Assembly: GCA_030655215.1 (NCBI GenBank)
Contig: JAURVZ010000051.1
Coordinates: 1 to 43,443 of the forward strand
From: Pseudolabrys sp.
GTDB taxonomy: Bacteria > Pseudomonadota > Alphaproteobacteria > Rhizobiales > Xanthobacteraceae
Direction of reading: 5' to 3'
Length of the DNA: 43,443 nucleotides
Below the pieces are notes generated by a model. It did no database searches. It was not told the origin of the DNA and saw nothing but the letters and a program-made list of their open reading frames with translations. Each line of letters begins with the position of its first letter. The first letter of the stretch is position 1. The position numbers were made by a program, and so were the translations under genes. Below, piece after piece: positions 37,805 to 43,443 of the stretch.

Positions 37805-39219
37805 GATCTCTTCTCCACCTTGACCGGCTGCAGGCTGGCAGGTTGCTCAGACGGCGGCGCCGTATCCTTGATCAAATAGCCGGTCACCGACCGCTTCTTG
37901 TCGAGCCATTCGCGCGCGGCGTCTTGCACCTGCTGCGCGGTCACCGCCTTGAGGCGGCTCGGCCACAGCTTGACGTCTTCGACCGTGGCGCCGGTCATCA
38001 GCGCCTGGCCATACCAGCGCGCCATGCTGGCCTGATTGTCCTGCGCATAGATGGCGTCGGCGATCATGCGCGACTTGGCGCGCTCCAGTTCTTCCGCCGT
38101 GATGCCCTTCTCGACAACCTCGGCGATCACCGCGTCCATCGCCGTCTCGAGCTGCGGCAAGGTCACGCCGGTGCCCGGCGACGCGTAGAGCCCGAACTTG
38201 CCCATATCGAAGGCCGATGAGTCGTAATAAGCGCCGGCGCTTGTCGCGACGCGCTTGTTGACGACAAGCTCACGGTAGAAACGGCTGTTCGCGCCGGTGC
38301 CGACAACATGGCCGAGCACTTCCAGCGCTTCCGACTGACCCGGCTTGGCGGTCGAGAACGACGGCACCAGATAATTGCGCTGCACCGCCGGCTGCTCGAC
38401 GCGCGGATCGGCCAGCGTCAAGGTACGCGGCGAAACCTGCGGCGGCTCCTGCGGCCGCTTGCGCTGCTGGATGTTGGCCTGCGGCTTGACCTGACCATAG
38501 GTCTCCTGCGCCAGCTTGAGCGCGGCATCCGGCTCGATGTCGCCGGCAATCACCACCACGGCATCGTTCGGCCCATAGAAGCGCTTGTAGAATTCGAGCG
38601 CGTCGTCGCGCGTCAGGCCTTCCATCTCGTGGCGCCAGCCAATGATCGGCCGGCCATACGGATGATTGAGGAACAGCGCCGCATCCATCTGCTCGCCTAG
38701 GCGCGCACGCGGATTGTTCTCGAGCCGCTGGTTGCGCTCTTCGAGAATGACATCGCGCTCGGGCAGCACAACGGCGTCGGTCAGCACCAGACCGGTCATG
38801 CGGTCGGCTTCGAATTCCATCACCGTCTTGAGTTGCTCGGTCGGAACGCGCTGGTAGTAGCCAGTGTAGTCCTGCGAGGTGAAGGCGTTTTCCTGGCCGC
38901 CAATGCGCGCGACCACGGTGGAGAAGCGGCCGGCCGGATTCTTCGCCGTGCCCTTGAACATCAGATGTTCGAGGAAATGCGCGAGACCGGATTTGCCGGC
39001 TGTCTCGTCAGCGGCGCCGACCTTGTACCAAATCATATGGGTGACGACCGGCGCGCGGTGATCGGGAATGACCACCAGCTGCAAGCCATTATCTAGTTTG
39101 AAATCGGCGATTCGGGCGCCGGCCTGTTCGGCGGCGTGGCTTTGCGCCGGCCATAACAGAGAAAACGCGCAGGCGATGATCGCTGCGCGGGCAAAAAAGA
39201 CAGTCTGTTTGAATGTCAC
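37801..39219 (-). CDS. M16 family zinc peptidase, catalytic subunit
   Basis: A 472-residue exported protease. A signal peptide (residues 1-30, ending SHA-AEQ) is followed by the inverted zinc motif HFLEH at residues 81-85 (GLAHFLEHLMFKGT) and the downstream glutamates of the pitrilysin/MPP family. Further conserved stretches are AFTSQDYTGYYQRV, ILEERNQRLENNPRA and GWRHEMEGL. GTG 39219 is chosen as start because it begins the signal peptide and AGGG precedes it; the open frame extends further to 39573 without support. It overlaps its inactive partner by four bases. Confidence 0.9.
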   Translation of the reverse strand: MTFKQTVFFARAAIIACAFSLLWPAQSHAAEQAGARIADFKLDNGLQLVVIPDHRAPVVTHMIWYKVGAADETAGKSGLAHFLEHLMFKGTAKNPAGRFSTVVARIGGQENAFTSQDYTGYYQRVPTEQLKTVMEFEADRMTGLVLTDAVVLPERDVILEERNQRLENNPRARLGEQMDAALFLNHPYGRPIIGWRHEMEGLTRDDALEFYKRFYGPNDAVVVIAGDIEPDAALKLAQETYGQVKPQANIQQRKRPQEPPQVSPRTLTLADPRVEQPAVQRNYLVPSFSTAKPGQSEALEVLGHVVGTGANSRFYRELVVNKRVATSAGAYYDSSAFDMGKFGLYASPGTGVTLPQLETAMDAVIAEVVEKGITAEELERAKSRMIADAIYAQDNQASMARWYGQALMTGATVEDVKLWPSRLKAVTAQQVQDAAREWLDKKRSVTGYLIKDTAPPSEQPASLQPVKVEKRS

Positions 39220-39264
39220 CTGAGGAGCCCTGCATCCATGCTGTTGCCGCCCCCGGCCTGCTGA

Positions 39265-39312
39265 CGCTGTGGACAGGCGACGGGCTCTCAATGCCCGCCT
39301 CAGTCCACAGCG
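39265..39312. promoter_or_regulatory. Strong intergenic hairpin upstream of the M16 operon
   Basis: CGCTGTGGAC (39265-39274) and GTCCACAGCG (39303-39312) are perfect 10-base inverted repeats, with an inner CGGGC/GCCCG stem and a seven-base loop. No T-tract follows on the minus strand, so it is not a standard terminator. It could be an mRNA processing or stability element between the upstream gene and the M16 pair. Confidence 0.55.
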
Positions 39313-39320
39313 CAAATCGC

Positions 39321-40040
39321 TTACTTGTCGGTGGTCGTGCCGCGTTCGAGATAGGCGTTCGCCGCCTTCGGCGCCACCGAGCGCTCGGACATGCCGTAAG
39401 GCTGATCCGGCGACGGAGTCTGGTAGCCCGGCGGCGGTTCGGTCAGCGCGGTGCGCGGCGGTTCGCCGGTGAACTGCGCGGTCTCGTCGCTCTTGCGGCC
39501 GAACATGTTGCCAAACAGGCCACCGGTGTAACCGAGCTGCGACGGCGACAGCCGCTGATTGGTTTCTGTCCACGTGCTGGCGGTCGCCTGCGTCTTGGCG
39601 CCACGGACGGACTGGCCAGGCTTCCGGCCCGGCGTCATCTGGTCGGGCCGGAGAGCGCGGCTGTCGCGGGCAATGGCATCTTCGGCGGTGGTGAACGAAT
39701 CGCGCTCGCGCTGCGCTTCTTCACGCGCGCGGATCACGTCCGGGTCTTTCGGCCATGCTGGATTATTGGCGATCAGCGCGGCGGAATTTTCCGGCGGCGG
39801 CAGCGTCCGGCTGGGCGGAATGACCAGCGGCGCGCGTTCCTGATAATTGATGATCTTCTCGTCGCGCTGCAGGCCGATGCCTTCCAGCAGGCCACGCAGC
39901 AGCCGGCTGTCCCAAGGCTGCGCCTCTTCCTTGTCCTGCGCCCGGGCCATGGACGGCACAGCGAGGACTGCAACCGCGAGCGCCAGGCTCAGGGCTGCGC
40001 CGGTGAAGGCAGTCGTTCGTGTCGGTCGCGGGGTAATCAT
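39321..40040 (-). CDS. Exported protein of unknown function between lspA and the M16 genes
   Basis: A 239-residue protein with a signal peptide (TTAFTGAALSLALAVAVLAV, cleavage near ARA at about residue 37). The mature part is Pro/Arg/Gln-rich and mostly hydrophilic: LLRGLLEGIGLQRDEKIINYQERAPLVIPPSRTLPPPEN, then NPAWPKDPDVIRAREEAQ. The APLVIPP...LPPPE stretch faintly recalls DUF3035/BamF-type lipoproteins of the outer-membrane assembly complex, but there is no lipobox cysteine, so I leave it unassigned. ATG 40040 has AAGGG 10 bases upstream. It is encoded 58 bases below lspA, probably in the same operon. Confidence 0.7.
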   Translation of the reverse strand: MITPRPTRTTAFTGAALSLALAVAVLAVPSMARAQDKEEAQPWDSRLLRGLLEGIGLQRDEKIINYQERAPLVIPPSRTLPPPENSAALIANNPAWPKDPDVIRAREEAQRERDSFTTAEDAIARDSRALRPDQMTPGRKPGQSVRGAKTQATASTWTETNQRLSPSQLGYTGGLFGNMFGRKSDETAQFTGEPPRTALTEPPPGYQTPSPDQPYGMSERSVAPKAANAYLERGTTTDK

Positions 40041-40098
40041 GCGAAACGGACCCTTACTCGCGGAACAGAATGTGACTTTAGCAGCATATTGACGCCGA

Positions 40099-40614
40099 TC
40101 AGGGCGCTTTTGCGGCACGCTCCCCGGCGAAGGATTCATACAGGAGGCCAATGACCCCGGCAACGATCGCCACGTCAGCTAGGTTAAAAACGTACCAGCG
40201 CAGGTAAGAATATGCCCCGAAACCGTGAAAAAACACGAAATCCATGACCCAGCCATAGGCCGCCCGGTCAATGGCGTTGCCGACCGCCCCGCCAATGATC
40301 AGGCCCAATGAGAGGGCCGTGAACCGGTGTTCCGCCTTGGCCAGCCAGGCCCACAGCACCACGACCGCCACCACCTTGAAGGCGAGCAGCACGAACGGCC
40401 ACAGCGCCCCGTCCGACGAGAACAGGCCATAGCTGATGCCGGTGTTCCGGGTCAGCACGAAGTCGAGGAACGGCGCCACCCGGGTCGGGTTGTTGGCGAG
40501 ATCATAGACGAACAGCAGATACAGCTTGCTCGCCTGGTCGATGATGCCGGCCACCGCCGCCACCGACAGGCCGAAGATTGTGTACGGACCGCGGAGATAT
40601 TGCGCGAGGTTCAT
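40099..40614 (-). CDS. lspA: Lipoprotein signal peptidase (signal peptidase II)
   Basis: A 171-residue inner-membrane aspartyl protease with four helices that cleaves lipoprotein signal peptides. The catalytic aspartates are in GGAVGNAIDRAAYGWVMDF (Asp116) and FNLADVAIVAG (Asp147). VLTRNTGISYGLFSS is the conserved N-terminal loop. It starts 3 bases after the ileS stop, the usual ileS-lspA arrangement of proteobacteria. Confidence 0.96.
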   Translation of the reverse strand: MNLAQYLRGPYTIFGLSVAAVAGIIDQASKLYLLFVYDLANNPTRVAPFLDFVLTRNTGISYGLFSSDGALWPFVLLAFKVVAVVVLWAWLAKAEHRFTALSLGLIIGGAVGNAIDRAAYGWVMDFVFFHGFGAYSYLRWYVFNLADVAIVAGVIGLLYESFAGERAAKAP

Positions 40615-40617
40615 CCG

Positions 40618-43443
40618 CTACTCAGCCGCTTTGCGCATCGTGTCCCATTCGCGCAAAGCCTTGGCATCGCGCGGCGAGACATCCGGATATTCCGGGTCGG
40701 CGCCGATCGTGCCGAGGATTTTCCACGAGCGCGCGCACTTGGTGCCTTCCGCCAAGTTCGGCACCACGGCGACACCGGTCACATCCGGCTGGCTGAAAGC
40801 GCCCGACGGCCCCTCGCCCTGCACGAGTGTCGCCGCCGAGGTGATGCAGATCTCGGCGAGATCGATATCGAGCACCGCCTCATACAACTCCTCATTCGCC
40901 ACATGCACGATCGGATGCGCCTCGAGCGACGAGCCGATGCGCTTGCCGGCGCGTTCCAGCTCGAGCGCGCCGGTGATAACGCGGCGCACGGTCCGCACCT
41001 TGCGCCATTTCTCGGCCAGTTTGTCATCACGCCAATTCTTCGGCACCTCGGGGAAGGTCTCGAGATGCACCGACTTCGCATCATTGCCGTAGCGCGAGAT
41101 CCAGGTCTCTTCCGAGGTGAAGCACAGCATCGGCGCCAGCCACACAACGGTGCAGCGGAACAGCTCATCGATCACCGTCAATGATGCCTTGCGGGTCATT
41201 GACGAATAGGGATCGCAATACAGCGCGTCCTTGCGGATATCGAAATAGAACGCCGACAGATCGGCGGTCATGAACGCGCTGAGCGCTGCAAAGATGCGTT
41301 TGTAATCGAAGTCGGCATAAGCCTGCCGCACCAGCTCATCGAGCTCGGACAACCGGTGCAGCATCAGCCGCTCCAGCTCGGGCATCTTCTCGAAAGCAAC
41401 GCGCTCGTCCTCGCGGAAATGCGCCAGCGAACCGAGCATCCAGCGCATCGTGTTGCGCAGCTTGCGATAAGTGTCGGCCGTGGTCTTGAGGATTTCCGGG
41501 CCGATGCGCAGATCGTCGGCATAATCCGACGCGCACACCCACATGCGCAGTATGTCAGCGCCGGAATTCTTGATGACATCCTGCGGCGCGGTAACATTGC
41601 CGGTCGACTTCGACATCTTGCGGCCTTGCTCGTCGAGCACGAAGCCATGCGTCAGCACGACATCGAACGGCGCATGGCCGCGCGTGCCGCAGCTTTCGAT
41701 CAGCGACGAATGTAACCAGCCGCGATGCTGGTCCGAGCCTTCGAGATACATGACGGTGTCATTGCCGCCCGCCGCCTTGCGCTTGATGCCGGCGAGTTGC
41801 GGGAAATGCACGGGGTCTTCCAGCACGAAAGCATGCGTCGAGCCTGAGTCGAACCAGACGTCGCAGATGTCGTCGACTTTCTTCCACGGCTCATTGGCGC
41901 GGCTGCCGAGGAAGCGCTCGCGCGCGCCTTCCTTGTACCAGGCATCGGCGCCTTCCTTTTCGAAAGCATCGGTGATGCGCTTGTTCACATCGGCATCATC
42001 GAGAATATCGACCGAGCCATCCGGCTTCTCAGCGATGAACACAGCAATCGGCACGCCCCAGGCGCGCTGGCGCGAGATCACCCAATCGGGCTTGGCCTCG
42101 ATCATGCCGGTGATGCGGTTCTCGCCGGCCTTCGGCACCCAGCGTGTCACCTTGATGGCGGCGAGCGCGCGGTCACGCAGCGTGTCATCCGCTTTATCGA
42201 TATCCTGGTCCATCGCGATGAACCATTGCGGCGTATTGCGAAAGATGATCGGCTTCTTCGAGCGCCATGAATGCGGATACTGATGCTTGAGGCGGCCGCG
42301 CGCGATGATATTGCCGGCTTCCGCCAAAGCGGCGATGACGGCGTTGTTGGCATCGCCCTTCTCACCCTTGTCGTTGATGACGCGCTTGCCTTCAAAGCCC
42401 GGCGCCGACGCGGTCAACGCGCCGTTCTCATCGACGGTGTAGGGAATGGTCGAGGAGATGCCGCGCGCTTCCAGCGCAACGCGGTTGTCCATCCAGACCT
42501 CGAAATCCTCGCGGCCATGGCCCGGCGCGGTGTGCACGAAGCCGGTGCCGGTGTCGTCAGTGACATGATCGCCGGCGAGCAAAGGCACCTGGAAGTCATA
42601 GCCTTTGCCGTGCAGCGGATGCTTGCAGATCATGCCTTCAAGCATCTCGGCCGACACGTCCGCGATCTTGTCATAGGCCGCGACCTTGGCCTGCTTGAAC
42701 ACATCGCCAGCGAGATTGTCAGCCAGGATGAACAGGTCGCCGAACTTGGCCCAGTTCTCCGGCGCTGCGTCAGTCACTTTGTACAGCGCATAGGAAATCT
42801 TCGGCGAGAACGAGATGGCGCGGTTGCCCGGCAATGTCCACGGTGTCGTCGTCCAGATGATGACCGAGGCAACACCGTCATGGCCGGGCTTGTCCCGGCC
42901 ATCCACGTCTTTGTTGAGCAGCAAGTCGTGGATGCGCGGGTCAAGCCCGCGCATGACGGAGAGGTTGACCGGAAACTTCACCCACACCGTATCCGAGGTG
43001 TAATCCTCATATTCGATCTCGGCTTCCGCCAGCGCCGTCTTCTCAACCACCGACCACATCACCGGCTTCGAGCCGCGATACAGAAGCTTGTTGGCCGCGA
43101 ACTTCATCAACTCGCGCGCGATCTGCGCTTCGGCCGGAAAGCTCATCGTCGTGTAGGGATGATCCCAGTCGCCCTCGACGCCGAGGCGCTTGAATTCCGT
43201 GCGCTGAATCTCAAGCCACTTCTGCGCATAGGCGCGGCATTCCTGGCGGAACGCGACCATGGCGGCAGGCTCGGAGAAATTCGGCTTCGCCTTGTTCTTG
43301 GAGCGGTAGTTCTCTTCCTCGATCTTCCATTCGATCGGCAGGCCGTGACAGTCCCAGCCCGGCACATAGTTCGAGTCATAGCCGAGCATCTGCTGCGAGC
43401 GCGTCACAACGTCCTTGAGGATCTTGTTGAGCGCGTGGCCGAT
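40618..43443 (-). CDS. ileS: Isoleucyl-tRNA synthetase, N-terminus cut by window end
   Basis: A class I aminoacyl-tRNA synthetase; 941 residues are visible. The first visible residues, [16 protein letters not shown], are the end of the HIGH active-site motif, so about 60 N-terminal residues lie outside. [11 protein letters not shown], the editing-domain [23 protein letters not shown], and KMSKSTGN are all present, as are the anticodon-binding domain and a short C-terminus ending [12 protein letters not shown]. Between [10 protein letters not shown] and [10 protein letters not shown] an extra segment of about 28 residues is encoded by a palindromic repeat, inserted in frame. GTG 43407 is not the true start, as the frame continues upstream. 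It is followed by lspA. Confidence 0.96.
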   Translation of the reverse strand: MGHALNKILKDVVTRSQQMLGYDSNYVPGWDCHGLPIEWKIEEENYRSKNKAKPNFSEPAAMVAFRQECRAYAQKWLEIQRTEFKRLGVEGDWDHPYTTMSFPAEAQIARELMKFAANKLLYRGSKPVMWSVVEKTALAEAEIEYEDYTSDTVWVKFPVNLSVMRGLDPRIHDLLLNKDVDGRDKPGHDGVASVIIWTTTPWTLPGNRAISFSPKISYALYKVTDAAPENWAKFGDLFILADNLAGDVFKQAKVAAYDKIADVSAEMLEGMICKHPLHGKGYDFQVPLLAGDHVTDDTGTGFVHTAPGHGREDFEVWMDNRVALEARGISSTIPYTVDENGALTASAPGFEGKRVINDKGEKGDANNAVIAALAEAGNIIARGRLKHQYPHSWRSKKPIIFRNTPQWFIAMDQDIDKADDTLRDRALAAIKVTRWVPKAGENRITGMIEAKPDWVISRQRAWGVPIAVFIAEKPDGSVDILDDADVNKRITDAFEKEGADAWYKEGARERFLGSRANEPWKKVDDICDVWFDSGSTHAFVLEDPVHFPQLAGIKRKAAGGNDTVMYLEGSDQHRGWLHSSLIESCGTRGHAPFDVVLTHGFVLDEQGRKMSKSTGNVTAPQDVIKNSGADILRMWVCASDYADDLRIGPEILKTTADTYRKLRNTMRWMLGSLAHFREDERVAFEKMPELERLMLHRLSELDELVRQAYADFDYKRIFAALSAFMTADLSAFYFDIRKDALYCDPYSSMTRKASLTVIDELFRCTVVWLAPMLCFTSEETWISRYGNDAKSVHLETFPEVPKNWRDDKLAEKWRKVRTVRRVITGALELERAGKRIGSSLEAHPIVHVANEELYEAVLDIDLAEICITSAATLVQGEGPSGAFSQPDVTGVAVVPNLAEGTKCARSWKILGTIGADPEYPDVSPRDAKALREWDTMRKAAE
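42875..42959. repeat. Palindromic repeat inserted in frame within ileS
   Basis: This 85-bp unit begins CCGTCATGGCCGGGC and ends GCGCATGACGG, with two hairpins (GGCCGGGCTTGTCCCGGCC and GCGCGGGTCAAGCCCGCGC) around a CCACG...CGTGG core. It is homologous to the intergenic copy at 36350-36441. Read on the minus strand in the ileS frame it encodes [13 protein letters not shown]...[12 protein letters not shown] without a stop. Confidence 0.9.

Overview
The window looks like a chromosomal segment of a GC-rich alphaproteobacterium of the Hyphomicrobiales (Rhizobiales), probably near the Nitrobacteraceae/Xanthobacteraceae. The basis is gene content (DUF3309, DUF2093, DUF4170 and DUF6101 small proteins; tadA/rluB/rsmD/mutL, ileS-lspA and pmbA-cysQ-waaA-lpxK clusters), an EcfG-type promoter, a Zur palindrome of rhizobial type and several palindromic intergenic repeats that I recall from this group. 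No rRNA, tRNA, phage, IS element or CRISPR array was seen. No gap between genes exceeds about 300 bases.

Layout. 1-2.8 kb: the 3' part of a Pro/Ala-rich OmpA-family envelope protein, a DUF3309 mini-protein behind a general-stress-type promoter, and a DMT-family exporter. 2.85-10.1 kb: a marR-dctQ-dctM-dctP operon (tripartite TRAP uptake system) facing a 1225-residue fused 5-oxoprolinase/hydantoinase; they share an 83-113 bp control region and together look like an uptake-plus-hydrolysis module for a cyclic amide such as 5-oxoproline. 10.2-12.5 kb: a periplasmic rhodanese and a YeeE/YedE (TsuA-like) thiosulfate permease. 12.6-16.4 kb: an emrA-emrB drug efflux operon whose promoter lies between two copies of a TetR-type operator, with the tetR gene divergent. 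16.4-22.9 kb: DUF6101, then a pmbA, cysQ, DUF4170, DUF374 acyltransferase, waaA (Kdo transferase) and lpxK run for lipid A/Kdo synthesis, then a convergent DUF2093 gene. 23.0-25.3 kb: a ZnuD-like TonB-dependent receptor under a perfect Zur palindrome.

25.4-34.9 kb holds mainly housekeeping genes: xseA, purD, a cupin protein coupled to an ACAD10-like phosphotransferase, tadA, rluB-rsmD, mutL and arfB. 35-43.4 kb is a run of minus-strand genes: pgi, two M16 peptidases (one catalytic, one degenerate), an unnamed exported protein, lspA and ileS (cut by the window end).

Most of the window is conserved chromosome, and I do not see an obviously new multi-gene system. The most unusual item is in ileS. 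A palindromic repeat of the same family as an intergenic copy at 36.35-36.44 kb lies in frame inside the editing-domain coding region and adds about 28 residues. This resembles protein-inserted palindromic elements known from Rickettsia. Other points of interest are the shared TRAP/oxoprolinase control region, the two-operator emrAB promoter, the EcfG and Zur sites, and three convergent gene pairs whose stop codons abut or overlap.
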